A DNA stretch of 64,000 nucleotides from contig NZ_KB908255.1 in assembly GCF_000382405.1 (NCBI RefSeq), positions 1 to 64,000 on the forward strand, written 5' to 3'. This DNA comes from Mycobacterium sp. 141. GTDB lineage: Bacteria > Actinomycetota > Actinomycetes > Mycobacteriales > Mycobacteriaceae. The stretch's first letter is position 1. Each line of letters opens with the position of its first letter. The notes beneath the pieces were generated by a model, which saw nothing but the letters and a program-made list of their open reading frames with translations, was not told the DNA's origin and searched no databases. Of the stretch, positions 47,260-56,753 are shown one piece after another. Position numbers and translations under genes: made by a program.

Positions 47260-48420
47260 ATGGGTGGTGTTGTGAAGTACGAGCGCACGCTGTTCGAACC
47301 CGAACACGAACTTTTCCGCGAGTCGTACCGAGCGTTCCTGGAACGGCATGTCGCGCCGTATCACGACCAGTGGGAGAAGGACAAGATCGTCGACCGCGGC
47401 GTCTGGCTGGAGGCCGGCAAACAGGGCTTTCTCGGGATGGCGGTGCCCGAGGAGTACGGCGGCGGCGGGAACCCGGACTTCCGCTACAACATGATCATCA
47501 CGGAGGAGACGGTGGCCGGCCGTTACAGCGGCATCGGCTTCGGGCTGCACAACGACGTCGTCGCCCCCTACCTTCTGCGGTTGGCCAACGAGGAACAGAA
47601 GCAGCGTTGGCTGCCGAAGTTCTGTACCGGGGAATTGATCACGGCGATCGCAATGACCGAGCCGGGTACCGGTAGTGACCTGCAGGGCATCAAGACCCGC
47701 GCGGTGCGCGATGGTGACCACTACGTCCTCAACGGGTCCAAGACGTTCATCACCAACGGCATCCACTCCGACCTGGTGATCGTTGTGGCGCAGACCGACC
47801 CGGAGCAGGGTGCCCTGGGCTTCTCACTGATAGTCGTCGAGCGCGGCATGGAGGGTTTCGAGCGCGGCCGGCACCTCGACAAGATCGGTCTGGAGGCCCA
47901 GGACACCGCCGAGCTGTCGTTCACCGACGTGAAAGTGCCAGTGGAGAACCTGCTCGGCGAGGAGGGGCAGGGGTTCGTCTACCTGATGCAGAACCTGCCG
48001 CAGGAACGCATCTCGATCGCGATCATGGCCGCGACGGCCATGGAGACGGTGCTGGAGCAGACACTGCAGTACACCAAGGAACGTAAAGCGTTCGGCAGGC
48101 CGATCGGCAGTTTCCAGAACAGCCGTTTCCTGTTGGCTGAACTGGCCACGGAGGCCACCGTGGTGCGGATGATGGTCGATGAATTCGTCCGGCTGCACCT
48201 CGACGAAAAGCTCACCGTGGAGCAGGCCGCGATGGCCAAGTGGTATTCGACCGAGAAGCAGGTCAGCCTCATTGACCGTTGTCTGCAGCTGCACGGAGGC
48301 TATGGATACATGCGTGAGTATCCGATCGCGCGTGCGTATCTGGATGCCAGGGTTCAGACGATCTACGGTGGCACCACCGAGATCATGAAGGAGATCATCG
48401 GCCGTAGTTTGGGTGTCTGA
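47260..48420 (+). CDS. fadE20: Acyl-CoA dehydrogenase FadE20
   Basis: The 386-residue flavoenzyme catalyses the first oxidation step of fatty-acid beta-oxidation. FAD/substrate motifs include AMTEPGTGSDLQGIK and LNGSKTFITNGIHSDL, and the C-terminal YGGTTEIMKEIIGR has Gly where medium-chain enzymes carry the base, so the catalytic Glu is expected on the earlier helix, as in long-chain and isovaleryl enzymes. CCGGAGG precedes the ATG. Corresponds to Rv2724c. Confidence 0.92.
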   Translation: MGGVVKYERTLFEPEHELFRESYRAFLERHVAPYHDQWEKDKIVDRGVWLEAGKQGFLGMAVPEEYGGGGNPDFRYNMIITEETVAGRYSGIGFGLHNDVVAPYLLRLANEEQKQRWLPKFCTGELITAIAMTEPGTGSDLQGIKTRAVRDGDHYVLNGSKTFITNGIHSDLVIVVAQTDPEQGALGFSLIVVERGMEGFERGRHLDKIGLEAQDTAELSFTDVKVPVENLLGEEGQGFVYLMQNLPQERISIAIMAATAMETVLEQTLQYTKERKAFGRPIGSFQNSRFLLAELATEATVVRMMVDEFVRLHLDEKLTVEQAAMAKWYSTEKQVSLIDRCLQLHGGYGYMREYPIARAYLDARVQTIYGGTTEIMKEIIGRSLGV

Positions 48421-48471
48421 CCCGGCCAGAATCTTCCGAATCGCCCGTATCGAGGCCCGCAAAGTGGATAA

Positions 48472-48494
48472 ATCACGGAGTTTTGATCCGTGAT
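48472..48494. terminator. 8-bp hairpin after fadE20
   Basis: ATCACGGA (48472-48479) pairs with TCCGTGAT (48487-48494) around seven bases. It begins 51 bases after the fadE20 stop and lies 92 bases before the LGFP-protein start. No T-run follows. It could be a terminator or a palindromic operator for the next gene. Confidence 0.4.
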
Positions 48495-48586
48495 CGGCCA
48501 CGTTCCTTGGTTATCGTCGTCCACTGAAGCAGAGTTGTCCGGCGAGATACATTCTGCGGGACTTTGCCGAACAGCGGGGAGGATGC

Positions 48587-50830
48587 ATGACGCGACCGGG
48601 AGCAAGGCTGAACGGGACCGTTCGGCGGGTGACGACCGGTCTGTTGGCGCTGGCCGTCGCCGGCCTGTTGGCGCCAGTGGCGGCGGCGAGCCCCGAATCC
48701 GATGCCGGCGCCGCCATCTCTGCGGCCTGGGATGCCAGCGGTGGCGACAACGGACCGCTGGGGGCGCACAGCGGTGACGTCTATGCCGTCGGCTCGGGAT
48801 TCGGACAGGACTTCGCCACCGGGAAGATCTTTTTCACTCCTGCGACCGGGGCGCACTACGTCATGGGCGCCATCCTGGACAAATACGAGTCGCTCGGCGG
48901 TCCTGCCGACAGCGATCTCGGATTCCCCACCATCGACGAGGGTGCCGGACGGGCGCCGGACAGCCGCAATTCCACGTTCAGTGCTTCCGACAGACCGGTG
49001 ATCTTCTGGACTCCGGCGACCGGAGCGCACGTGGTCCGGGGGGCAATCAATGCCGGCTGGGACAAGCTGGGGGGGTCCGCCGGTGTTCTGGGAGTGCCCT
49101 CGGAGGACGAGGCTTACCGCGGCGACATCGTTTCGCAGAAGTTCACCGGCGGTGAGTTGTCCTGGAATCCGAAGGCCAAGGAGTTCACCACAGACCCCGC
49201 GGATCTGGCAGGTCAACTAGGAGGCCTCACAGTTCCCGACGACCCGACGACGGCCATCAACGCGGCGCATCGGGCCTCGGGGGGCGATATGGGGCCGCTG
49301 GGCGCCAAAGACGGCGACCAGTACCCGATCGGTGGTGACGGGATCGGACAGAACTATGCGCACGGCAAGATCTTCTACACCCCCGCCACCGGGGCCAACG
49401 CCATAAGTGGTCAACTGCTCGAGAAGTACGACAGCGTCGGCGGCCCCGAGGGGGATCTGGGTTTCCCGACCAGCAGCGAAGCCGACGGCGGTTTCGGGCA
49501 GAACAGTCAGACCGTCTCGTTCGCAGCGGCCGACAAGCCCGTCATCTTCCTGACTCCCGATTACGGCGCGGTGATCGTGCGCGGTGCGATGAACGCGGCC
49601 TGGCAGAAGCTCGGCGGCGGCCACGGTGACCTGGGCGCACCGATGTCGGATCAGACCGAGAACGACAACGTGGTCACGCAGAAGTTCAGCGGAGGAGCCA
49701 TCTCCTGGGACCGCTCGGACAACACCTTCACCACCGAGCCACCCAACCTGGCATCCTCGCTGGCGGGTCTCGAGATTCCCGGCCTCGACACTTCCCAGAT
49801 CCACGGAGCGCCGCAGGCCTCTCACTCTGAACCGGGCAAGCCGTTCGCGTGGCATTGGAATTGGTGGTGGCTGCTGGCGGTGATCCCGGTTGTGCTGGTG
49901 GCCGGTCTGATCGTCGGTGCCGCACTGTGGCGTCGCGGTCGGGGCCGCGTCGACGACGACTTCGACCACGATGCGTTCGAGGGCGATGACCATTACGACG
50001 AGGCCGGTTACGACGAGGGGCGCGACGACGACCGGTACGGGGAAGGGCCGCACCCTCAGGAACAGTACGAGCAGGCCGGTTACCAACAGGGTCATTACGA
50101 GGCGCATGACCATGACGTGCAGGACTATGGCGCCACCAATGCAGGGGCACAAAACGTCGATGAGTCGAACCTGTTCGAGCCGGCTGCCTACGGGAGCGGC
50201 GACGCCGGTGCGGCGCGGTTCGCCGGACCTCACGAATCCGCTTCGGCGTACACGCCGGCGCCTTCGCCGTACGACGACCCGACCGACATCGCGATGCCAG
50301 TCGGCCAGTGGGTTCAGTCCACTCGGGTCGACCCGGTCGGTGACGTCGATGACGACGAACCGGCGGAGGAGGCCGTCGAGCTGGTCAGCGACGACGACCG
50401 TGACCATGACGAGGATGACCTCGATGAGCAGGATGACGCCGATGCTGTGGGTGCCTTCGGCGAGGAACTGTACGGAGCTACGTACTCCGCCGGTGAGCCC
50501 GACTTCGATCCCGACAGTTTCGATTCCGACAATGTCGATACCGCGCCGACGCCCATCCTGACGCTCACACCCCAAATCGATCCGGATCCCGAGACACACA
50601 GCGGACGCCACGCGGCGATCGAACTGGATGGGCCGGTGGCCAGCGCTACAGCCCTGCACCTGCCGTTGGATGATCTGCAGCGGGCGCCCCAGGGCTACCC
50701 GATCAAGGCCGACACAAAATCAGGCCTGTACTGGTCGCCCGACAGCCGCGAATACGACGACGCGGTCGCCGAAATCTGGTTCGCCAGTGAAGAATTTGCT
50801 CGGACGAACGGATTCGTACGGGCCGACTGA
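48587..50830 (+). CDS. LGFP-repeat envelope protein with acidic tail and sunset-like C-terminus
   Basis: The 747-residue protein has a signal peptide (about 1-34), about eight LGFP repeats in two blocks (recurring GPLGA, DLGFPT and GVLGVP motifs) that should bind the cell wall, one membrane helix at about 424-446, then a 250-residue Asp/Glu/Tyr/Gln-rich cytoplasmic region. The last 45 residues (IKADTKSGLYWSPDSREYDD, then AEIWFASEEFA) resemble the sunset domain of ArfC-type proteins. It corresponds to Rv2721c. Function is unknown. It is convergent with lexA. Confidence 0.85.
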   Translation: MTRPGARLNGTVRRVTTGLLALAVAGLLAPVAAASPESDAGAAISAAWDASGGDNGPLGAHSGDVYAVGSGFGQDFATGKIFFTPATGAHYVMGAILDKYESLGGPADSDLGFPTIDEGAGRAPDSRNSTFSASDRPVIFWTPATGAHVVRGAINAGWDKLGGSAGVLGVPSEDEAYRGDIVSQKFTGGELSWNPKAKEFTTDPADLAGQLGGLTVPDDPTTAINAAHRASGGDMGPLGAKDGDQYPIGGDGIGQNYAHGKIFYTPATGANAISGQLLEKYDSVGGPEGDLGFPTSSEADGGFGQNSQTVSFAAADKPVIFLTPDYGAVIVRGAMNAAWQKLGGGHGDLGAPMSDQTENDNVVTQKFSGGAISWDRSDNTFTTEPPNLASSLAGLEIPGLDTSQIHGAPQASHSEPGKPFAWHWNWWWLLAVIPVVLVAGLIVGAALWRRGRGRVDDDFDHDAFEGDDHYDEAGYDEGRDDDRYGEGPHPQEQYEQAGYQQGHYEAHDHDVQDYGATNAGAQNVDESNLFEPAAYGSGDAGAARFAGPHESASAYTPAPSPYDDPTDIAMPVGQWVQSTRVDPVGDVDDDEPAEEAVELVSDDDRDHDEDDLDEQDDADAVGAFGEELYGATYSAGEPDFDPDSFDSDNVDTAPTPILTLTPQIDPDPETHSGRHAAIELDGPVASATALHLPLDDLQRAPQGYPIKADTKSGLYWSPDSREYDDAVAEIWFASEEFARTNGFVRAD

Positions 50831-50847
50831 GCCCGCACGATCCGGTC

Positions 50848-51561
50848 CTAGATCTTGCGGATGACGGTGACGACCTTGCCCAGGATGGCTGCGTCGTTAC
50901 CCGGGATCGGATCGTAGGCGGGGTTGTGCGGCATGAGCCACACTTGGCCGCGGGTCCGCTTGAACGTCTTGACGGTCGCTTCGCCGTCAATCATCGCCGC
51001 GACGATGTCGCCGTTGTCAGCCACGTTCTGCTGGCGCACCACCACCCAGTCACCGTCGCAGATCGCGGCGTCGACCATAGAGTCACCGACCACCTTGAGC
51101 AGGAACAGCGAGCCTTCGCCGACAAGCTCACGAGGCAGGGGGAACACGTCCTCGACCGCTTGTTCGGCCAGGATCGGACCGCCCGCGGCAATGCGACCCA
51201 ACACCGGTACGAACGTGGGCTCCGGCAAGGCATCCGATCCCGCCACGTCAGTGGCCACCAGCGGGGCGACCGCCGGATCGTCTGCGGCTCGCACGTCGAC
51301 TGCGCGTGGCCGGTTGGGGTCGCGCCGTAGGTAGCCTTTGCGCTCGAGCGTGCGTAACTGATGTGCGACCGAGGATGTCGACGTCAAGCCGACCGCGTCG
51401 CCGATCTCCCGGATGCTCGGGGGGTAGCCGCGACTGGTGACCGACGCACGGATCACCTCGAGGATGGTCCGCTGCCGCTCGGTGAGGCTGGCGTCGGGGG
51501 TGCGGCGCCGACCGGCGCCCTCGTTGTCGGCGGCCGGGCTGTCGGTGCTCTCGTCGCTCAT
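50848..51561 (-). CDS. lexA: SOS repressor LexA
   Basis: The 237-residue repressor has a winged helix at about 26-90 ([20 protein letters not shown]), the self-cleavage site A126-G127 in AAGGP, and the Ser-Lys dyad S161 (GDSM) and K198. The ATG start MSDESTDS is chosen; the open frame upstream passes through the operator and is not coding. An SOS box 33 bases upstream gives autoregulation. Confidence 0.96.
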   Translation of the reverse strand: MSDESTDSPAADNEGAGRRRTPDASLTERQRTILEVIRASVTSRGYPPSIREIGDAVGLTSTSSVAHQLRTLERKGYLRRDPNRPRAVDVRAADDPAVAPLVATDVAGSDALPEPTFVPVLGRIAAGGPILAEQAVEDVFPLPRELVGEGSLFLLKVVGDSMVDAAICDGDWVVVRQQNVADNGDIVAAMIDGEATVKTFKRTRGQVWLMPHNPAYDPIPGNDAAILGKVVTVIRKI

Positions 51562-51593
51562 GGCGACGAATCTAGTCGCTGAACTGCCATTGA

Positions 51594-51609
51594 TCAAACA
51601 TGTGTTCGA
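51594..51609. promoter_or_regulatory. LexA binding site (SOS box) of lexA
   Basis: TCAAACATGTGTTCGA fits TCGAAC-N4-GTTCGA with one mismatch. It sits 33 bases before the lexA start. A weaker variant, TCGATCACACGTTCTA at 51695-51710, has two mismatches and lies nearer chiZ. Confidence 0.82.
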
Positions 51610-51660
51610 GGCGTGTTGTCCGCTTGCTGCCGAAGCTGCCGGAGCTTTGTCGACGAGGAC

Positions 51661-51683
51661 TTGTCGGTACCCCGGCTTATCGT
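51661..51683 (+). promoter_or_regulatory. RecA-independent (PafBC/RecA-NDp) promoter of chiZ
   Basis: TTGTCGGTA, eight bases, then TATCGT matches TTGTCRGTG-N8-TAnnnT with one mismatch (final A for G). It points toward chiZ, with the -10 about 96 bases before the start. Rv2719c is a known damage-induced gene that responds independently of LexA. Confidence 0.75.
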
Positions 51684-51778
51684 TTGGCAACAGTTCGATC
51701 ACACGTTCTATTGTTCGAACACCTGAGCGAGTACATTCGAACACAGAAGCGAACCCGTCCGACCTGAAAGGCAGTCAG

Positions 51779-52264
51779 ATGGCCATCCTCCACATTCCCG
51801 CAGAGACCCGCGCATCTGTGTTGGCGAGTCGGCCCCGTCCGCTGCCGCCGCAGCATGACGTGCGTCCTATTCGCCGGCCCCGGTCGGTACACCGTCCCAC
51901 TCCGATGCGTCCGGGTGGAGCGGCACTGCGTTATCGCGGCACCGGGGTGCTGATGTCGCGGGCATCGCATCGCCGCAAGCCGATCACACCGATCACCACG
52001 GTCCTGTTGGCGCTGGTGGCTGCCGCAATCACCGTGTGGCTGGGCCTGGTGGCGCAGCTGGGCGGCGTGGTCGGGACGTCCGCGCCGATACCCGGCGAGC
52101 TGGCTGTGGTTCAAGTACATGCCGGTGAGTCTCTGCAGCAGGTAGCCCGGCGGGTGGCACCCGATGCGCCCGTGTCCGAGGTTGTGGAGCAGATCCGCGA
52201 CCTGAACCAGCTCAAGTCGGTGGCTGTGGAGGCCGGTCAGACCCTCATCGCACCGGTCGGCTGA
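51779..52264 (+). CDS. chiZ: LysM membrane protein, ChiZ-like cell-division inhibitor
   Basis: The 161-residue homologue of Rv2719c (ChiZ), a damage-induced protein reported to inhibit division and act on peptidoglycan. It has an Arg/Pro-rich cytoplasmic N-terminus, one membrane helix at about 72-92 and an external LysM domain at about 110-158 ([16 protein letters not shown]). The ATG at 51779 follows GAAAGGCAG. It is divergent from lexA and shares its control region. Confidence 0.9.
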   Translation: MAILHIPAETRASVLASRPRPLPPQHDVRPIRRPRSVHRPTPMRPGGAALRYRGTGVLMSRASHRRKPITPITTVLLALVAAAITVWLGLVAQLGGVVGTSAPIPGELAVVQVHAGESLQQVARRVAPDAPVSEVVEQIRDLNQLKSVAVEAGQTLIAPVG

Positions 52265-52424
52265 CCATGCCATGAGGGCTGAAACAGGCTGCTGTGCAAA
52301 GGTGCTCGCGACATGCTCGGCTACGTCAGTGCCGTTGGGCCCGGCGTGGGGGGTCCCGCCGGCGGCGCGGGTAGGCTCAAGAGCACTCGAGCTTGTGGTC
52401 TGGCGGAACGACGAAGGAGCGGTG

Positions 52425-52877
52425 ATGCACTGTCCCTTCTGCCGTCATCCCGATTCGCGGGTGGTCGATTCCCGGGAAACCGATGAGGGGCAGGCCATCC
52501 GGCGCAGGCGATCGTGCCCCGAATGCGGTCGCCGATTCACCACGGTGGAGACCGCGGTGCTGGCCGTGGTCAAACGCAGCGGCGTTACCGAACCGTTCAG
52601 CCGGGAAAAGGTGGTGCGTGGCGTAAGGCGGGCCTGCCAGGGCCGACAGGTCGACGACGATGCGCTCAATCTGCTGGCCCAACAGGTCGAGGACGCTGTG
52701 AGGGGCTTAGGCACGCCGGAGATACCCAGCCATGAGGTCGGCCTGGCGATCCTGGGACCTCTGCGAGAACTTGACGAAGTGGCCTACCTGCGATTCGCCT
52801 CGGTGTATCGGTCGTTCACCTCGGCCGAAGATTTCGAACGGGAGATTGAGGCGCTGCGCGCGCACCGATCTGACTGA
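52425..52877 (+). CDS. nrdR: Ribonucleotide reductase repressor NrdR
   Basis: The 150-residue repressor has an N-terminal zinc ribbon (C3-x2-C6 and C31-x2-C34) and an ATP-cone domain that senses nucleotides ([20 protein letters not shown]). It controls ribonucleotide reductase genes, none of which are in the window. GAAGGAG precedes the ATG. It follows chiZ by 160 bases in which I see no clear NrdR box. Confidence 0.95.
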   Translation: MHCPFCRHPDSRVVDSRETDEGQAIRRRRSCPECGRRFTTVETAVLAVVKRSGVTEPFSREKVVRGVRRACQGRQVDDDALNLLAQQVEDAVRGLGTPEIPSHEVGLAILGPLRELDEVAYLRFASVYRSFTSAEDFEREIEALRAHRSD

Positions 52878-52884
52878 CCGTTCC

Positions 52885-53571
52885 CTAGTCCAGCTGGGTG
52901 GGGCCGTCGTTGGCGACACTGCCTGCCACCCGAACCCAGCCTTCGGGGCTCCACCGCGTGTAGATCACCGAACCCTTGCCCTGGATGATCGTCAGATCGC
53001 AGCTGAGATAGTCGGTCATCCGCACGGCGGCCGATCCGGTGGCTTCATCCTCGGGGATGCCCAGATGCGGGGCGAACATCCGTGAGCGCAGTACACCCTG
53101 ATCCCGGTCGATCCACGTCCACAGGTAGTTCTCGACATCGTCGGAGAAGTCGTCGGGCTGCACGGCCATCAGCTCGTCGATGGAGGTCAGGTCATGGATG
53201 ACGAACTCCGGAGCCCATTCCGAGCGGGCGTTCACCGCGGCCAGGTCATCATCGTATTCAACCTGCACGATCCCGGCCGGCACCTGCAAAGTCTTGACCG
53301 GCTTTCCGATGTCGCGTAGCCACCACGAGGCTCCCACGGTCGGGTGTCCCGCGAATGCCAGTTCCGCTGTCGGCGTGTAGATCCGGGCGTGGGCGGAGTT
53401 GCCGCCCGGCGGCGGAACATCGACGAAAATCGTTTCGCTGTAACCTAATTCGGTGGCAATCCGCTGGCGGTCGGCGGGGTCCACGGTGCTGTTGTCGACC
53501 ACGCCGAGCGGGTTGCCGAACTTGCCGTCAGAATCGGTGAACACACGCAGTACGGTCACATCAATGGCCAT
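52885..53571 (-). CDS. PhzF family isomerase-like protein
   Basis: The 228-residue protein belongs to the PhzF/diaminopimelate-epimerase fold. The N-terminal signature [19 protein letters not shown], the catalytic-type glutamate E46 in [17 protein letters not shown] and C-terminal DEATGSAAV are present. Known members isomerise phenazine precursors; the substrate here is unknown. It corresponds to Rv2716 and is convergent with nrdR, seven bases apart. At 228 residues it is shorter than PhzF (about 280). Confidence 0.87.
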   Translation of the reverse strand: MAIDVTVLRVFTDSDGKFGNPLGVVDNSTVDPADRQRIATELGYSETIFVDVPPPGGNSAHARIYTPTAELAFAGHPTVGASWWLRDIGKPVKTLQVPAGIVQVEYDDDLAAVNARSEWAPEFVIHDLTSIDELMAVQPDDFSDDVENYLWTWIDRDQGVLRSRMFAPHLGIPEDEATGSAAVRMTDYLSCDLTIIQGKGSVIYTRWSPEGWVRVAGSVANDGPTQLD

Positions 53572-53634
53572 AAGCCGATGTTACGTGGTTACGGTCACCG
53601 GCGACGTGTCTCCGGGCCGGCTTCGCGGACAGGG

Positions 53635-54657
53635 CTAGGTGGCGCTGCGTTCGTCGGCTTCCATGGCGTCGAGCACAGCGACCTGGGTGTCGAGGGATCC
53701 CGAGATGGCGGCCTCGCTGATCCCGGTGCGCAACAGGTTTCGCAGTATTTCCTGGTCGTGGACAGCAGGTTCGGTGGAGTCGATGAACCGTTCCACTGTC
53801 TCGACGAAACGGTCGGGATCGTCATGGAATGGAAAATGCCCGGATCCCTCGAAGATCTCCAATCGGGAACCGGGCATTGCCGCATGTGCCATCAGCGCGT
53901 GACTGACCGGAATCACGGAGTCCAAGGCGCCCCAGATGAGTTGCACGGGAACGGATTCGGTCAAGTAACAGCGGTCCAGCATGGTGACGACCTGGCCCCG
54001 CCAGTCCACCACTGCACGCAGCGTGCGGGCGAACGCGGACGAAGCGGTTGGCTCAGGCAGATCGGCCAGGATACGCAACATGTCGGGGATGTCGCGTCCG
54101 ATACCGGTGGAGCCCAACAACGTTCCCGCGGCGCGACCGATGATCTGCAGCGCGGGCAGGACAAGTGGCAACCGCAACAAGGCCAGCGCCTCGCTACCCA
54201 TCGGCAGTGCGGCGATACGCAGTGCGAGATTGACGTCCTTGGTCACCCCGCCGGCACCGACGAGAACCAGGCGGTCGACCAACTGCGGGAACTGGTAGGC
54301 GAATTGCATCGCCACCCCACCGCCGAGCGAATGGCCGATCACGGTGACCCGGTCGATGTCGAGGACGCTGAGCAGGTCCCGCATGCCGTTGGCGTAGGCG
54401 GCGACGGAATAGTCCGCACGGGGTTTGTCCGAGCGGCCGTGCCCGAGCAGATCCGGTGCGATGACGGTGAACCGCTGCGCCAGCGCGGTCTGCACGGTAT
54501 GCCAGGTGGTCGAGTTGTCGCCGATGCCGTGGATGAGCAGGATCACCGGACCGGACCCGGCCACCCGGTACGCACGCCGATACCCGTGGACCGTGCGAAA
54601 CTCCAGTACTGGCGTGACCTTGCGCACCGACCGCAGATTGGGCTTTCGCTCCGTCAT
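53635..54657 (-). CDS. Alpha/beta hydrolase (Rv2715-like)
   Basis: The 340-residue hydrolase has the oxyanion region LIHGIGDNSTTW, nucleophile S110 in GHSLGGG, an acid in WGALDSVIP and a histidine in GSGHFPFHDD. This is a complete catalytic triad. Substrate is unknown; esters or C-C bonds in lipid metabolism are plausible. It lies 35 bases after the PAC2-family gene on the same strand. Confidence 0.88.
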   Translation of the reverse strand: MTERKPNLRSVRKVTPVLEFRTVHGYRRAYRVAGSGPVILLIHGIGDNSTTWHTVQTALAQRFTVIAPDLLGHGRSDKPRADYSVAAYANGMRDLLSVLDIDRVTVIGHSLGGGVAMQFAYQFPQLVDRLVLVGAGGVTKDVNLALRIAALPMGSEALALLRLPLVLPALQIIGRAAGTLLGSTGIGRDIPDMLRILADLPEPTASSAFARTLRAVVDWRGQVVTMLDRCYLTESVPVQLIWGALDSVIPVSHALMAHAAMPGSRLEIFEGSGHFPFHDDPDRFVETVERFIDSTEPAVHDQEILRNLLRTGISEAAISGSLDTQVAVLDAMEADERSAT

Positions 54658-54692
54658 GTTCGCCAGCCTCGCTGTCGGCCCTGCCGCGGGTC

Positions 54693-55730
54693 CTATGGGT
54701 GGTTCGGGTCTACATCGTCCGGGCCGTCCGTGTACCGGTCGCTCCGATATCTGTCGTCCTTGTACTTGTCGTCTTTGAACTTGTCACCCGTCTGTTGGGC
54801 GAGGAAACGTTCGAACTCGGCACCCAACTCGTCGCCGCTAGGCAGTTCATCGTCCCTCGCAAGTAGAGATCGATTCTCCTGTGCAGCAACGAAAGCATCG
54901 TACTGTCGCTCCAGCGCCGTCACCACTTGGGCCACCTCGGTGCTCGCCTCAACCTGCTCGTTGATCTTCCCGTACACCTCGGCGCCGGCTTCGGACAGCG
55001 CGGCGAGCGGTAATTGCAGCGAACCGGTTCTCGCCACCTCGGCCAGCAGCGCCTCGGCTGCGGGCGGATACTCGGTCTGGGCCAGGTAATGCGGAACGTG
55101 GACGGTGAACCCGACCACCTCGTGACCGTGCTGGGCCATCCGGAATTCCAGGAGATTGGACACACTGGCAGGCACCTGCACCTCGCCGACCCATGGGGTG
55201 TGCTCGGCGATCAACTCCTTGTTGTTGGCGTGCGCGGTCAACGTAATGGGACGAGTGTGCGGCACCGCCATCGGGATGGTGCCGAGACCGATCGTCTGAC
55301 GGACGCCGAGCCGCTCGGCGAGCAACCGGACCGCGGTGATGAATCGCTCCCAGCGCAGGTCCGGTTCCATACCGGCCAGCAGCAGAAACGGCGTGCCGAC
55401 GCTGTCGTGCAGGGCGTAGAGGTTGAGTTCGGGGTCTTCATAGCCGGTGAAATGGTCGGTCTTGAACATCATCAGTGGCCGGCGCGACCGGTAGTCGAGT
55501 AGTTCGTCGATGGCGAACGAGGCGACCAGCTCGGTGTCGAGGCTGTCCTTCAGATGCTCGGCCGCCAGCCGGATCGCGTGGCCCGCGTCGGAGAACCCTT
55601 CCAGTGCGTGGATCATCACCGGGCCACGTCCGTCGGACGCCGACAACTGCGGTGCCGGGAACTCCAGCTCGTACATCCCGCTCTGATCGGGCTGGTAGTG
55701 GTGCTCAGGGTGGTCGCTACTGTCGGCCAT
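54693..55730 (-). CDS. PAC2 family protein (Rv2714-like)
   Basis: The 345-residue protein of the PAC2 (proteasome-assembly-chaperone-2-like) family corresponds to Rv2714. Typical segments are MIHALEGFSDAGHAIRLAAEHL near the start and GLGTIPMAVPHTRPITLTAHA in the middle. The C-terminus is a charged Lys/Asp repeat (KFKDDKYKDDRYRSDRYTD). Function is unknown. The ATG beginning MADSSDHP was chosen; a longer form is possible. Confidence 0.85.
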   Translation of the reverse strand: MADSSDHPEHHYQPDQSGMYELEFPAPQLSASDGRGPVMIHALEGFSDAGHAIRLAAEHLKDSLDTELVASFAIDELLDYRSRRPLMMFKTDHFTGYEDPELNLYALHDSVGTPFLLLAGMEPDLRWERFITAVRLLAERLGVRQTIGLGTIPMAVPHTRPITLTAHANNKELIAEHTPWVGEVQVPASVSNLLEFRMAQHGHEVVGFTVHVPHYLAQTEYPPAAEALLAEVARTGSLQLPLAALSEAGAEVYGKINEQVEASTEVAQVVTALERQYDAFVAAQENRSLLARDDELPSGDELGAEFERFLAQQTGDKFKDDKYKDDRYRSDRYTDGPDDVDPNHP

Positions 55731-55913
55731 CTCTTCCGTCTCCTTGTCGCTGCAGACCCCGGTCCAGATCGGGTCCGGGGCCCCGTGCGGTGCCATATAG
55801 TGTCGCGCATTCCCATCGCGTAGGCGTGTCACGCCCCGCATGTGAAATTCGAACAGGCACCGCCAAGCCGGCATTCCGGCCTGAGCGATGGATATCGGGC
55901 AGGATCGGTGGTC

Positions 55914-56753
55914 ATGGAGGCGGTCAGGGTTCGGATGCTGGCGGTCACGGCGGCCACGGTCGTCGTCGTCGCATCATGCGGCGTGCCGGCGGGGCGCGCC
56001 GGTTCCGTGGTAACACCTTCCGCGTCGACGCCGGCCGGCTCGGTTGCGGAGATCACTCCGGACGCCAATGTCGTCGGGGGCGCAGCTCCTGTCGCACCCG
56101 ATCCACGCGTGGGTGCGGTGTTTCCGGGTGGTGGAGCCGCGGATTCGGTGCACACTTGCAGCGCCGCGGTACTCGACAGCAGTACCGGTGATCTGATCCT
56201 CACGGCCGCGCACTGCGTCGCCGACGGCATAGGCACGACGTTCATTCCGGGATTCCACGGTGGGACCGACGCCAGCTGGCGGATCACCGCGGTGTACCTG
56301 GATCCTCGGTGGGTCGCATCGCAAGACCCGCACGCCGATTTCGCCATCGCGCGGGTACGTCACGACGCCGCAGCCGATACCGGATCGGTGCAGTCCTCGG
56401 CCGGTGGCGGCCTGACCGTGGGGTCCACACCGCCCGTGGGTACGTCGGTCATGGTGACCGGTTATCCGATGGGGTCGGGCGGCAATCCACTCGGCTGCCG
56501 GGGAGTCACCGGGCTGTCGGACGCAGGTTATCCGTCGCTTCCGTGCATCGGCCTGACCGATGGTTTCAGCGGCGCACCATGGACGGTGGGGTCAACCGAG
56601 ATCGGCTTGATCGGCGGCCCGGACGGTGGGGGCTGCGACGACAATCTATCTTTTTCGCCCCGGTTCGACGACTCGGTTTTGGAACTGCTGGCCCGCGCGG
56701 AGGCCGGCGGGGCAGGGGATTCTGCCCCATCGGCCTACGACAGCGGCTGTTAA
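55914..56753 (+). CDS. Trypsin-like serine protease, predicted lipoprotein
   Basis: The 279-residue secreted protease has a signal ending in VVASC, a lipobox with C22, and a chymotrypsin-type domain. The triad is H100 in TAAHC, D142 in HADFAI and S219 in GFSGAP, with a second cysteine pair (C195, C211) likely to form a disulfide. The ATG at 55914 was chosen; the frame is open further upstream without family similarity. Its stop overlaps that of convergent sthA by four bases. Confidence 0.85.
   Translation: MEAVRVRMLAVTAATVVVVASCGVPAGRAGSVVTPSASTPAGSVAEITPDANVVGGAAPVAPDPRVGAVFPGGGAADSVHTCSAAVLDSSTGDLILTAAHCVADGIGTTFIPGFHGGTDASWRITAVYLDPRWVASQDPHADFAIARVRHDAAADTGSVQSSAGGGLTVGSTPPVGTSVMVTGYPMGSGGNPLGCRGVTGLSDAGYPSLPCIGLTDGFSGAPWTVGSTEIGLIGGPDGGGCDDNLSFSPRFDDSVLELLARAEAGGAGDSAPSAYDSGC

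Noticed and set aside
47053..47766. Extension of the PE-PPE hydrolase frame
   Set aside because: It is antisense to fadE20 and lies before a clear ribosome site and signal peptide.
51562..51744. Extended LexA N-terminus
   Set aside because: It would translate the SOS box and chiZ promoter; conserved LexA starts at 51561.
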